From: Daucus carota subsp. sativus
Lineage: Eukaryota; Streptophyta; Magnoliopsida; Apiales; Apiaceae
NCBI RefSeq assembly: GCF_001625215.2
Contig: NC_030383.2
Location: 59,572,949-59,636,948, forward strand
Reading direction: 5' to 3'
DNA length: 64,000 nucleotides
Position 1 is the first letter of the stretch; the number at the start of each line of letters is the position of its first letter. This document shows positions 11,581 through 23,421 of this stretch, piece after piece. A program made the position numbers and the translations under genes. Under the pieces are notes generated by a model, which had not been told where the DNA came from, did no database searches, and was given only the letters and a program-made list of their open reading frames with translations.

Positions 11581-14172
11581 ATGGAGGCCAATCTGCAGAT
11601 AAAGTTCACAACTTGTATCTTCTTTGCTGCTGTTGTTTCTTTGATGATCAGCCCTTCACTTCAATCCACCACCTCTGTCAAATACTGCGGTTGGTTTGAC
11701 TTTCTTGCGTTGACCATTTTGTTTTTGGTGATGAATGATGGCCCATCTGTTTTTTTTTTTCATTTTTGTGTTCAAAGTTGTGAGATTTCTTGATTTTAGT
11801 TCAAGGGTTGTAGAAACTTGTTTGATCTTTATTAGGGTTGTTTTGGATATTGTTTTGCAAGACCCCTTTTGTTAAAAGTTGGATTTGATGTGTGATGGTA
11901 GTATTATATGAAATTTAGTACTGTGATGTCTAGATTATGTATGTTTGAATATGTTACATGTTTGTCAATGAATAAGAATATTTAAGTTTAGGAAGGGGGA
12001 TTGTTGATTTAAATTTGTAATCGATGGCTGGGAGGATGAGGGGAGGGGAAAGAGATTTGCCACAAGGCTATTGATGATTACCCGTGTTTGTAAAATTTTT
12101 ACAGATAAGAAAGCCAATTATGCTGTCAAAGTGGAAGGGATTGACATGATTCCTTTTCCGATTGTGAGTGGACAACCGGCTACCTTTAAGATTTCAGCTT
12201 CCTCGGGTAAGCCATTGTTTTATGGCTGTGTATGGTTTTGTACATATTACCTGGAATCTTTTATGTAACTTTCGTTGAAATCAAATGTTATCAGGATCCT
12301 GGTACATTTGTTAGATATTATGCAGTGCTCTTTATCTCTTGATGCGGTATAGTCTGAAGGGTCTGCCTGCTTTTGTTGTTTATCTATTTAAGATGATAAG
12401 CCTTGAGTACACATAAAATAATTTATATGGAACTTGTCATCAGTACGCAAATAAGAAATTTTGTGGACAAAACATACCGGAACTTTAAGTGGATTTACAC
12501 AATAGTAACTGTGACAAATTCCTTACAAATTGTAGAATGATTATCACTCTGAACTTGTATGTACGTGTTTTTGGTATATTTGGTGTGTGAACCAAAACCA
12601 TTTTAGCAATATTAGCATTGGAGCTCACCTGCAATATTAGCATTGGTTCTCTTTAAGTTGTTCACCATTTTAGCTAATTACTGGACCCACTGCTATTATA
12701 TGACGACTCTTCTCTTAGAGCAAGTCCAATGCTCTCTCTTTCTTCTCTATTAGAGAATGTCAGATTGATGTGGCAAGTATGCAAAACCAAATGTGGTCCT
12801 ATATTTAAAATAATTAGTAATTATCCATATGTATGCAAACACCATACAGTTATAGCTATTTGTTGGAGTGGTCATTTGGTAAATTTATTTCTATATCTTG
12901 ACTGTAGAGTCAATTTTACCTATGCATTGGATATGCTATATGCCTATATATATAATTCTCAACACCATCATTGAGCGACATTTATACAGTAGGAGATGCT
13001 ATGGTCATGACATGAACTTGATTTAGCTATCTGTTTTCCCCTGATATATCACACTATTTCTTATAGGTCAAGCAATATCCGGAGGAAAAATGTCTCTTCA
13101 GGTTCTGTTTTTAGGGATCAGTGTCCATACAGAATCTCATGATATTTGTGAGAAGTCAAGTTGCCCTATATCAGCTGGTAAATTTGTGCTTTCGCACACT
13201 CAAGTTCTACCTGGAATCACTCCTCCTGTAAGTCAAAAATTACTAGAATAGAGATTTATTAACCGCACTTCTTTTTATTATTTATTTCTCATTTCATTAT
13301 ATTTATAAGTATGAGGGATATTAAATTGAAGGAGCTTTACTCTATCTTCTTTCTGATCAATTTATACGGGTAAGCGTATAGGTGTGTGCGAGACACAATT
13401 GGATGATATTGATGAAATCCTTAATACCTTTACAAATAGCCTGTTCAAGTAAAATCAATATGTACAAATTGGTTTTAGTCGTGATAACTTTACTATCTTC
13501 AAGGATTTATTGTACATCAATTTAAATGTGTTATATGGTCACTAGTAGAACTAATCCTAAATGAAATGCAAAGCTTTTAAGGATGGCTGGTAATATTGGA
13601 ATCCTTATTATAGTACTTGGTGGAACAAGGTTAAGAACTAATCCTAAATAAAATGCAAAGCTTTTAAGGGTGGCTGGTAATATAGGAATCCTTATTATAG
13701 TACCTGGTGGAACAAGGTTAAGAATGTGTTTGCGAAAAAAGACACAGATTTCTTTGACTCTATAAAAGTGGCAATCAGTTCACAAATAAAGAAGCTGATC
13801 CTGTACCAAGATTTTGATATGTTTTATTCTATAGTGGGTGAAGAACATTTTTGTTCCCTTCAAATTTATAAGATGGTACAGTGCATCAGCGAGCTTCATG
13901 TTTCAACAAGGATTTCTTGTACATTTACCTTTCCCCCAGACAGCTCTCACCAAGCTACTGGTTCTACTTGTTTGTGCATCAAGTACAAACAATGAATGTG
14001 TAAAGGATATGAATATGGCAGCTAAATTTCAGTTTTTTTTGCTAACACATGTTGCTCTTCTCAGGGCTCTTACACTCTTAAGATGAGGATGACCGATGAG
14101 TCCAACAATCAATTGACTTGCATAAGCTTCAACTTTAAAATTAGTTCTGGATCATATGATGCGGCTCTTTGA
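11581..14172 (+). CDS. Secreted ML (MD-2-related lipid-recognition) domain protein, NPC2-like
   Basis: Four exons (11581-11689, 12105-12206, 13067-13227, 14065-14172) give 159 residues. Residues 1 to about 29 form a hydrophobic signal peptide (core TCIFFAAVVSLMI). The rest is a compact ML domain, a beta sandwich that binds single lipids in a cavity. The phrases DYAVKVEGIDMIPFP-like (here NYAVKVEGIDMIPFP), GQPATFKISAS, GGKMSLQV and LTCISFNFKI follow the plant ML family. Conserved cysteines expected to form disulfides lie at YCG, DICEKSSCPI and LTC. The product should be secreted or vacuolar; plant relatives are linked to sterol or phospholipid binding and to salt and pathogen responses. Length is normal. 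Exon 1 starts at the first ATG after a pyrimidine-rich leader. Intron 3 (13228-14064) carries an 87-bp tandem duplication. Confidence 0.9.
13547..13724. repeat. Tandem duplication, two units of 87 bp, in an ML-gene intron
   Basis: The segment beginning AGAACTAATCCTAAATGAAA at 13547 is repeated at 13634 with only a few differences (for example GGATGGCTGG against GGGTGGCTGG). It lies wholly inside intron 3 and is probably recent, with no expected effect on the protein. Confidence 0.9.
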
Positions 14173-15295
14173 GGTCCTGAAGCAATTGCACTTGTCTGGG
14201 TCAACTATGACATGCTCTCTTTAAAGTGGGGTAGACGTCTTTTTAACTTAAGATGGTGTTGTATATACTGAAGTCTGATACAGCAGGCTTTCAGTTCTCG
14301 CCTCTTTATATGTTCCAGTTGCAATTAGTTCCTGGCAAGTACATCAAATCCGGGGCTTAATTGTGTCAAATCGCTATTAGTATATTCCACACTGGAGGGA
14401 CATATATCCTGAATAAACGGAAACTATTGTGTTTTTACTATGTAATTTCAGTGTTTGTCAGAAGTTCTATGTTTAGTATCACTAGTGATGTGTATAGTTA
14501 CATTACCATTGATCTCAGAGCAAATTAATGAACACACTGTATTTTTGATACTGTTGTGTTTGAACTGGTGAATCTTTGAGGTTAAACTGTTGTAATTAAA
14601 TTAACTTCCAATTCTACTGATTTGTATTATTTACATGGAGATAGCACCCTTTAATTTCAATGAAGATGTATAATCTTTTGTAATAGCCGTTTATGTAAAA
14701 TTTAAAATTTAATTGAATATACAGGTTAGAATGAGTTTATTTGTACAAAGGAAAATGCAGCTTACTAATAAGGCTTTCTCAATATTGTGAAAGGCGCAAA
14801 TTGGTTCTAAGTGACGGGAGGATCTTTTAGCGATAACACTTAATCATAAATTTTAAACGGAGTAATTAAATATTTTAAATATTTCAATACTGCAGTACAG
14901 GTACACTATTCCTTGGTCTCACCACTATTACAAACTCTGCAGAAAAGAAACAAATGCTAGAGGCAATAGAACAGCATTAGTGACAAAAGGATGGCAGAAT
15001 CTCTATGCAGTCACTCCTTAGAGACAAGATATCGAAATACAATAACCGCAGATGCTTACAATGTGGAGTTTTTAAAACAAAGATTACCAAGTAAAACATT
15101 GTTACCTAGGCAACAAGCACAACACAGAGATCTTTGGTAGTAACTGAAGTACTTTCGTCGAAAACATGCTCAGTGTTTTCTACTGCAGTGTTGTACACTT
15201 GTACTACATTCGACCTAGTATATATATATGTACCTCTTCGCACAGCTTTAACAGCACTCCCACTAGTCCTGAAACAAGAAGTTTATATCTGCAGA
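14173..15295. other. ML-gene 3' region and promoter region of NLR gene 1
   Basis: 14173 to about 14700 is 3' UTR and flank. From about 14960 the sequence is similar to 19930-20060 upstream of NLR gene 2 (shared phrases such as CATTAGTGACA and GGCGGAATCTCTAT-like), showing that the gene duplication included promoter DNA. No further gene was seen. Confidence 0.6.
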
Positions 15296-18200
15296 ATGGA
15301 AAATCAAAGTCCAGATCAAATCTCACCTTTGTCTGATGTTCTTTCAGGTAATATCTTATTTATGTGACAAAAACTCTGGAAATTCATTTTAAACTTTATA
15401 ACTTTACTCTGTCTGTAATGATTCTTGTACCTTATGATGGCTGTTGCCTTTTCCTTTTTGAATTCTTGTACAGATGAGAGTGGTGATCAAGAAGTTGGCA
15501 CAAGTGTTTTCCGCGAGAGGATTACCATAAACTTCCAGTTGCTGGAGGTCCGGAGGGAGTTATTAAGAGCGGAACAAAGCCTTAAACTCTGTTTGAAAAA
15601 CACGGATATACAATTCTTAGAATCCGTAGTGGGGCCTGGACTCGATAGCCAACTTCAGTGGATAATTTTGAAACTTCGTATTACTTCCTCCATGTTGGAA
15701 GCTGCAATTGAGAAGACTAATTCAGGATCAGCCTCAGAAGTTGAAACCAGGAAGCTGGAGAGTCTTTGCAATTCTCTATTGGAGATCATCAGACTGATAG
15801 ATGAAGACATCACTGGCAATCTTATTTCAGAAGAAATTGTGGAATATTCTTCTCCTACTGAAGTACGCGCATATGCAAGACGATTCAGTGGAAAGATTTC
15901 GTCAGTTGAGGCTCAGATTAATGGCCTCCATGACTGGACAACAACATTGGGGCTTACATCTGCTGGATGTGGACAAACAATGTGTCTCGCAGATAATAGA
16001 TTTATTGTGGAAGCAGGAACAGGACACGAAAAAAAGGATGCAGATACAGTGGGTCTAGAGGAAGATGTCCAGGTTATAACAAACAAGTTGATTTCAGGCG
16101 AAACAGCACCAGCACTAGTAGCAATTACTGGTGGAAAAGGCATCGGAAAAACCACTCTGGCTAGAAAAATCTACCACAATCCTGAGGTTGCTCATCATTT
16201 CCCTTGTCGTGCTTGGGTGACTTTACCTCTTGATTTTGAGCCTAATTCTTTCTTGTTTAGCATAGCAAAGCAAGTTCTGATAGGCTTTGCAGAAAATGAC
16301 TCCATTAAAAAAATAAAATATAAGCTATCACGCTTGTGGTGCTTTCAGAGGTATCTAATAGTCCTTGATGATGCACATGCAATTGAAGAAGCCACCAAGG
16401 CTCTTCAAGAATTATGCTCAAATCAATCTAATGGGAGTAAACTCTTGATCACAACCACCAAAAGAGACCTTGTAAAGGCTTCCCCATGTTGCTATATTCA
16501 CGAAAGGCGAGTTTTGGGTGATGAAGAAGCATGGGAGTTGTTCACTGCTAGATTACTTTTCAAGGTTAATCAAGAAGTGGAACAACTAGCACGAGAGGTT
16601 ACAAAAAAGTGCTCAGGCCGCCCTTCATCGGTATTGAAGTTGGCAGATTTCATGTCCAGTAAAGCATCGACGCAGGAGCAGTGGTTTGTTAAACTAAGCC
16701 AAATGAATGAACCCCATGCCTCCCACTATCTTTCCTTGTCCTCCAGTTCTGATCTTATGTCGTCAAGTAACAGACAGTGCCTGAATGTTCCCCATGCATC
16801 CCACTATCTTTCCCTGGCCTCCAGCTTTGATCTTATGTCATCAAGTAACAAACAGTGCCTTCTGTATTTTATACTTTTCCCCCACAATGAAATCCCTGCC
16901 AGGAGATTAATTGTGTTGTGGGTTGCTGAGGGACTGGTAGATCAACCACCACAGAGTGCTGAAACACCAGAATCTGCGGGTGAGAAGATTCTGAATGAGT
17001 TAGTCCAAAACTGCATGATCCAAGTTGCAAAGTGGAAGTCAAACGGAAAAGTGAAAACATGTAGGCTGGACTACAGTTTGATGGATACTTTACTGTTAGA
17101 AGCAGGGAAAGCTAGCTTTCTCAAAAGCAACTTACAAGTCACTGCCTCTAAGTCATCCAGCAAGAAAGGTCCAATCCTTCGAGTAGCAGATCATCTTGAC
17201 AATAATTCTTCCATATTTTCACATATTCACGAGAATGACAGCATTGGCTCCTCTTCATTTAAGCAACAGTACAAAAAACTTATTTCATTTATTTCATTTG
17301 ATTCACGGGAAGGGCCTGTACCTGGACAAGACATAGGCAACTTCATCAATCGAGGTACTAACTTGAATTGCTTTCAAATGATTTGTGTAGTTGACCTTGA
17401 AGGCACGTTTAGGCCTAAACTACCAGATTCAATCAAAAAGCTATCTCAGCTGAGGTATCTAGGCCTTAGGCGCACCTACACAGAGCTACTTCCTGCGTCA
17501 ATAGGAAAATTGTTAAATCTTCAAACCTTGGATCTGAAACACACTTGCCTCAGGAGTCTCCCTGGTTCCATATGGAAGCTGCAACAACTACGACATTTGT
17601 ACCTGAGTGAGAGCTATCGCAGTAGGATCATGGCACCCGGAAGTTCTAGTTCGCTTCTGGATATACAGACATTATGGGGTGCGTTTGTAGATGAAGAAAC
17701 ACAGATTGAAGATGGTCTAAACAGATTGACCAATCTTAGAAAGTTAGGTTTGGTATACAGGTTACCAGTAAAAGAGCAGGGTATATTAGCCGACTGGATA
17801 TCAAAATTGCATCACCTAGAATCCTTAAGGCTGAGATCAATTGATGATATGAATAACCCCTCTCTCCTTTACTTAACAACTATTTCAGGCCTCGGCAAGC
17901 TGTCCAGTCTGTATTTACTTGGAACTCTAGCCAATCCATTTGTCTTGGAGACATTTCCAGAAAGCCTAACGGAAATCACTCTGTCACTTTCTGGGATATT
18001 TTTTGATCCAATGCGGGTGCTGGAGAAGCTTCCAAATCTAAGGATCCTCAACCTATATGCAGGCTCGTATACTAAAAAAACAATGGTCTGCTCATCAGGA
18101 GGATTTCCTTTGCTCCGAGTTCTAAATTTGTGGAAGTTGGAGGAACTTGAAGAATGGATCGTGAAAGATGGATCCTTGGTGATTCTTAGACATTTAGAGA

Positions 18201-18373
18201 TCAGATCTTGTCTAAAGTTAAAGATGATCCCAGAGGGTCTTAAACACCTGGAGCATTGCCGAGAACTGAAGTTAACAAACATGCCTGATAACTTCAAGGC
18301 AAGGATTACAAAGGATGAAGGTGTCGATTGGCAGAATGTTGCACATATCGCTTCTGTTATCATAAGGAACTGA
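15296..18373 (+). CDS. NLR (NB-ARC-LRR) disease-resistance-type protein, copy 1
   Basis: Two exons (15296-15347 and 15474-18373) encode 983 residues. The small first exon, coding MENQSPDQISPLSDVLS, is shared with copy 2, which supports this start over ATGs in the intron. Order: helical N-terminal region to about 200; NB-ARC with P-loop GGKGIGKTT at about 237-245, kinase-2 YLIVLDDAH at about 310-318 and RNBS-B SKLLITTTK at about 338; winged-helix segment at about 480-505 (IPARRLIVLWVAEGLV); leucine-rich repeats from about 667 to the end. The usual GLPL is CSGRPSS and the MHD region reads LDYSLMD, so both switch motifs are atypical, identically so in copy 2. A 26-residue tandem duplication at about 428-480 is unique to this copy. 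NLRs sense pathogen effectors and trigger immunity. The family is certain; function as a sensor, helper or decoy is unknown. Confidence 0.92.
16706..16861 (+). repeat. In-frame 78-bp tandem duplication inside NLR copy 1
   Basis: Units 16706-16783 and 16784-16861 encode NEPHASHYLSLSSSSDLMSS... and NVPHASHYLSLASSFDLMSS... (26 residues each). The paralogue has a single unit at the same place, between the GLPL-equivalent and the winged-helix segment. This accounts for most of the 27-residue length difference between the two proteins. Confidence 0.93.
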
Positions 18374-18437
18374 TACATATTTCTACACTTTTCTTGATGT
18401 ATGCATTTGGAACGGTCTTTTACAACAGAACTAATGT

Positions 18438-18780
18438 ATTTTGTTCTTTAACTGCTTTAGCAACATGTAGGTGTACTTCAATCTCTTTCTTTTTGTAGCA
18501 GTCATATAATTTGCAGTCATTAACACCATTTAGTCCTGCAGCAAAGTGTCCACTACCCAGAAAACAACACACCCAAAATTTAGAAAAATCAAGATCAGGC
18601 GCAAGATTGAAATTCTTAGTCCAAGACACCTCGGGACAACCATTGTCCAAGGTCCATAGATTATAAACTGATTTAATCACCAGAACCAGCGGATTTAATG
18701 ATCATAGCAACAGAACCTTTGAAATCCAAAATACTTAGATTCCCTATAAGTCTGCATAGTCTCAGGAAACCAGTATAATC
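18438..18780 (-). pseudogene. F-box-associated domain remnant
   Basis: On the minus strand, 18680 down to 18420 is open and reads like the C-terminal part of plant F-box-associated (FBA) domains: VYNLWTLDNGC, SWTKNFNL, FWVCCFLGSGHFAAG, LYDCYKKKEIEVHLHV. Upstream, from 18780, the frame reads LSILDFKGSVAMIIKSAGSGD and then needs a one-base shift to continue, so this is a broken fragment. No F-box motif is present. It lies between the two NLR genes and may be part of the material moved when they duplicated, or an older neighbour. Confidence 0.55.
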
Positions 18781-19333
18781 CCAACACCTTTTAAGCATAA
18801 CTTAAAATCCTGATTGAATACCATCAAAAAGATTTGTTAGAATAATCTAAAATCCTAATTAAACATCTCAATATTCTAATAAAATTTTCAAAATCCGAAT
18901 TGAATACATTTGGATTTCAAGAATGAAATTTTTTTCTTGAAAATCTCAATTGAATTCACCGCACAAGTACTCATCTTTCGAGTGTATCACTGACAAGAAT
19001 TTGGAAAGGGTAGTTATGATATTCATTATGTAGGACATGATTCATAGCACTAAAAGATGAATCTTAACTTTTTAATCAAACTTAAATCTACTAAATTCGA
19101 TTTTGTTGCAAGAAAAGCAACAACTCCTTTAATTTATAATAAGCAGGTAATACAAAGTACATACTCTGGTTGACAGAGTTGAACACCCTATCTAGGCATC
19201 ATCTTGGCATTACATAGTAGACTCTGAGATTTGATAATCTAGGTTAATTGGTTGTTGTGATGATTTGATGCAGAAGATTAAAGATAAGAAAATAACACAC
19301 TGAATCTGTCCCTATTAGTTACGAGTTACGACC

Positions 19334-19690
19334 TAGGAAGCATGAATGCAGGTACGGGAGTGCGCAGAAGGGGATACGGGAATTCGACAAATTTAAAAAT
19401 ATGGGGATTTGGGTGCGGGGGTTCGGCAAATTTTTAATATATTAAAAATATATATTATGCATGTATTTGAAGAGTTACATTTATATTTAAACCAAATAAT
19501 CAAATAAATAAGTTCAATATCCATAACAATTTACAATATAATTATTTAATAACACAATTATAACATTATAAGGTAGTTAAGTGATAGAGTATTCAACTAA
19601 TCATAGAATTAATCATTAACAAGAATCCCCGAGCACCCAAGAATCGAGTGCGCAAGTGCGGCGGGTGAGTGAAGCATCCCTGCTTTCAAG
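19334..19690. mobile_element. Small non-autonomous DNA transposon with 9-bp direct repeats
   Basis: The direct repeat GTTACGACC occurs at 19325-19333 and 19691-19699, as expected for a target-site duplication. Inside, the ends carry partly complementary motifs (GGAAGCATG at the left and GAAGCATCCC at the right) and GC-rich phrases in an otherwise AT-rich 357-bp element. An eight- or nine-base duplication fits hAT or Mutator-like elements. A similar left end occurs near 24637. Confidence 0.6.
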
Positions 19691-20342
19691 GTTACGACCA
19701 AATTAATTCAAGACGAGCTAATTTCTGCTTAAATAAAGTAACTATAAGACCATCTGCAATTTCAGCTACCACTCTCCGATGATCACTCTGTAACCAGAAG
19801 TTGTGTTTGTTTATCCACCGACACACGCGATGGACTCTTTGATCAAAACTATAAATGACAGAATCCTAGTATGTGAAGACAAATGCTTAAGTTAGTCCAT
19901 GGTGATAAAAACCAAAACAGAGGGAAATAAAACAGACATTAGTGACAGGAGGGTGGCGGAATCTCTATCAACTCACTACAAGAATCTACTTCACTTTCCT
20001 AAATCACAAAGACAACATAGAATAATGAGACAAGGAATGTTGTTTTGCACTAAAACATTGGTATCTAGGTACTATTAACAAGTTTGTATGAAGCAAACAG
20101 AAAGATCTTTGTAGTTGCCAGGAAACTATGCTCCATGTTTCCTATTCGAGGTCTCCAACACAATAGACACACTAAGCAAACTTCACAATGTCGTATATAT
20201 GAGCATTCCTGTAGAGCTTTTGCAATTCCCTCCAGTCCTGAACTCAAGCCCTGCTCGCGTTTTTCCCAACAAAAACGATAAGGCACACAATAATACATAA
20301 AACTATACAGACTGAGGAGTTCTGTGGTTTTATACATGCAAA

Positions 20343-20430
20343 ATGGAAAATCCAAGTCCAGATCATAATTTGGCCTTCGGTGATATCCTTTCAGGTAATT
20401 ATAGTAATTATGTACGATTATTGTACTGAT

Positions 20431-20467
<37 letters not shown>

Positions 20468-23421
20468 TCTCTCTGTGCTAATTAACTGAGCGAATAAATG
20501 AAAATTTCTATCAAGCACATTGTAAATTTTACTTGTGATGATGCTCGTATCCTGAGTTTTCTGTTGTTTTTTTTTTTCCTGTGATATTGAATTGATGTAC
20601 AGAGGTAAGCGGTGATCAAGAAGCTGGCCCAATTTGTTTCCGCGAGAAGCTGACAATCAACTTCCGCTTGCTGGATGTCTGCAGAAAGCTATTAAAAATA
20701 GAAGAGCGCCTTTCGCTTTATTTGAGAAGCACAGATATTCCCTTCTTGGAATCCATAGTGGGGCAAGGACTGAACAGCCAAGTTCAATGGGTGACCTCAA
20801 AACTTCACAAAACTTCTCTTATGTTGAAAGTTATATTTGAGAGGATCAAATCAGAAACAGCCTCAAAGGTTGAAACCAGGGAGCTGTTGAGATTTGCCAT
20901 TTCTATATCAGACATCACCACACTGATAGATCGAGATATCATTAGCAATATCATATCAGATGAAATCATGGAATACACTTCTCCTACTAAAGTACGCGAA
21001 TATGCAAAGCGGTTTGCTGAAAAGCTTTCATCAGTTGAGGCTCAGATCGAGGGACTCCATGACCGGGCAACTACATTGGGCCTCACATCTGCTACATCTG
21101 AGCAGACAACACGTCTCAGTAATAACATATATACTGAGGAAGCCGTGTTGGAAGAAGAAAGAAAAGATGTGTTCACTGTAAGTCTAGAGGAAGATATTCA
21201 GGTTATAACAACCAAGTTAACTGGAGGCCAAAAAACAGCCGCTCTAGTAGCAATAATTGGTGAAAAAGGTATTGGAAAAACTACTCTGGCTAAAAAAATC
21301 TACCACCATCGAGTGGTCGCTCATCATTTTCCTTGTCGTGCTTGGGTGACTGCATCTGATGACTTTGAACCTAATTCTTTTTTGTTTAGCATAGCAAAGC
21401 AAGTTCTTGTAGGCTTTGTTGAAAATGACCCCATCGATAGAATAAGGTACAAACTTGCTCGTTTGTGGTGGCATCAGAAGTATCTAATAGTCCTTGACGA
21501 TGCACATGCAATTGTAGAAGCCAGAAAGACTCTTTGTAAATTATGTCCAAACCAATCTAATGGAAGTAAACTCTTGATAACCACTTCCAAGAGAGGCCTT
21601 TTAAAAGCTTCCTCAAATTGCTATATTCATGAAAGGCGTGTTTTGGGTGATGAAGAAGCATGGGAGCTGTTCAATACCAGATTAGATTTTCAGGTTGATC
21701 AAGAAGTGGAACAGTTTGCACGAGATATTGTAAAGAAATGCTCAGGTAGCCCTTCATCAGTATTAAGGTTAGCCGATATCATTTCTAGCAAAGCAGCAAC
21801 GCAGGAGCAGTTTATCACCCTCAGTCAGATCAATGATCCCAATGGATCCAGTTATCCTTCCCTGACCTCCGGCTCTGATCTTATGTCATCAAGTGACAAA
21901 CAATTCCTTATGCAATTCATACATTTTTCCAAGACTGAAATTCCGGCCAGGAGATTAATTGTATTGTGGGTTGCTGAAGGACTGGTAGATCAACCAGCAG
22001 ATAGTGCAGAAACACCCGAATGTGCAGGTGAAAATGTTCTGATGGAGTTGGTACAGAAACGCATGATCCAAGTAGCAAAATGGAAGCCAAATGGAAAGGT
22101 GAAAACATGTAGGCTGAAGTACAGCTTGATGGATAAATTAAGGACAGAAGCAGGCAAAGCGAATTTTCTCAAAATAAACTGGCAAGTAGCTGCCTCCAAG
22201 TCAACCAAAAAGAAGGGTGTGATGCTTCGAGTAGCAGATCATCTTGACAATAATTGTTCGATCTTCTCACACATCCACGAGAATGACAGCATTGGTTCTT
22301 CTTCTTTTAAGCATCATTACAAGCGGCTCATTTCATTTCTTTCGTTTGATTCACGCGAAGGGCCTGTACCTGGAAAAGACATAGGCAACTTCATCCATAG
22401 AGGCATTAAGTTGAAGTGCTTTAAAATGCTTCGCGTACTTGATCTTGAGGGTACATTTAGACCTAAATTACCAGATTCAATAAAAAAGCTATCTCAATTG
22501 AGATATTTAGGCCTTCGTCATACTTATACAGAGTTGCTTCCTGAGGCAATAGGTAAATTATCTAACCTTCAGACCTTGGATTTGAAACACACTTGCCTCA
22601 GGAGCCTTCCCGGTTCTATATGGAAGTTGCAACAGCTACGCCATCTGTACTTGAGTGAGAACTATCGCAGCAGGATTATGGTGCCCGGGAGTTCTATATC
22701 ACTCCTCAACATTCAGACACTGTGGGGTGCATTTGTGGATGATGAAACGGGGATTGAAGATGGTCTGAAGAAACTAACCAGTCTTAGAAAGTTAGGAATG
22801 GTATATCGTTTACCGTTAATGCAGCAGGGTATATTAGCCAAGTGGATACTAAAATTGCATCATCTGGAATCCTTGAGACTGAGATCAGTCGATGACATGA
22901 ATAATCCATCTCTCCTTTATTTAAAAACCATTTCAGGACTCAACAAGCTGTCCAGTCTGTATCTACTCGGAAAGCTAGCAAATCCACTTGTTCTAGAAGC
23001 AATGCCAGAGAGCCTTACTGAAATTACTTTGTCACTTTCTGGTCTAAGTGTTGATCCAATGCGGACATTGGAGAAGCTTCCATATCTGAGAATCCTGAAC
23101 TTATATGCAGGATCCTGTACCAACAGCACAATGGTTTGCTCATCAGGAGGATTTCCTTTGCTACGACTCCTCAATTTGTGGAAGTTAGAAGAACTTGTAG
23201 AGTGGATTGTGAAAGATGGATCCCTGACAATTCTTAGACATTTAGAGATTAGGTCTTGTGCAAAGTTAAAAATGATTCCAGAAGGTCTAAAACACCTCAA
23301 GAATTGTCGGGAATTGAGGTTGACAAATATGCCTGAGGACTTTAAAACAAGGGTTACAAAGGATGAGGGTGTAGATTGGCCGAGTATTGCACATATTGCT
23401 TCAGTCATCCTAAAGAACTAA
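20343..23421 (+). CDS. NLR (NB-ARC-LRR) disease-resistance-type protein, copy 2
   Basis: Two exons (20343-20394 and 20603-23421) encode 956 residues. It is a close paralogue of the NLR starting at 15296, with the same gene structure. P-loop GEKGIGKTT at about 237-245, kinase-2 YLIVLDDAH, RNBS-B SKLLITTSK, GLPL position CSGSPSS, winged-helix segment IPARRLIVLWVAEGLV, MHD region LKYSLMD, then leucine-rich repeats (for example LPDSIKKLSQLRYLGLRHTY and LPGSIWKLQQLRHLYLS). It has only one copy of the 26-residue segment doubled in copy 1. The LRR surface differs at scattered sites, as expected for receptors that diversify after duplication. The short first intron contains a run of 31 cytosines. Reading frame is intact and codon use matches the paralogue. 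Confidence 0.92.
20434..20464 (+). repeat. Poly(C) run of 31 bases in NLR copy 2 intron 1
   Basis: An uninterrupted run of 31 C residues, followed by TCCTCTCTCTCT. It lies about 140 bases before the splice acceptor at 20602. Length may be unreliable, because homopolymers of this size are hard to sequence. Confidence 0.9.

Larger units (their letters stand above)
18374..20342. other. Spacer between the two NLR genes
   Basis: It holds the F-box remnant (minus strand), a fragment of the 5627-6087 MITE family at about 18785-18965, a small transposon at 19334-19690, and from about 19930 the duplicated NLR promoter. No intact gene was seen. Confidence 0.6.

Noticed and set aside
12716-12980. Second Tourist-like MITE starting TTAGAGCAAGTCCAATGC in an ML-gene intron
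   Set aside because: The expected complementary right end was not found, so only an unproved fragment could be claimed.
15425-15473. Start of NLR copy 1 inside the first intron
   Set aside because: The small exon at 15296-15347 with a matching donor and acceptor is conserved in copy 2, so the intronic open frame is not the true start.
17869-18378. Antisense frame of 169 codons over the LRR of NLR copy 1, with a matching one of 163 codons at 22917-23408
   Set aside because: Both are mirror frames of the same LRR coding sequence. Their similarity follows from paralogy and codon pattern, with no splice or promoter support.
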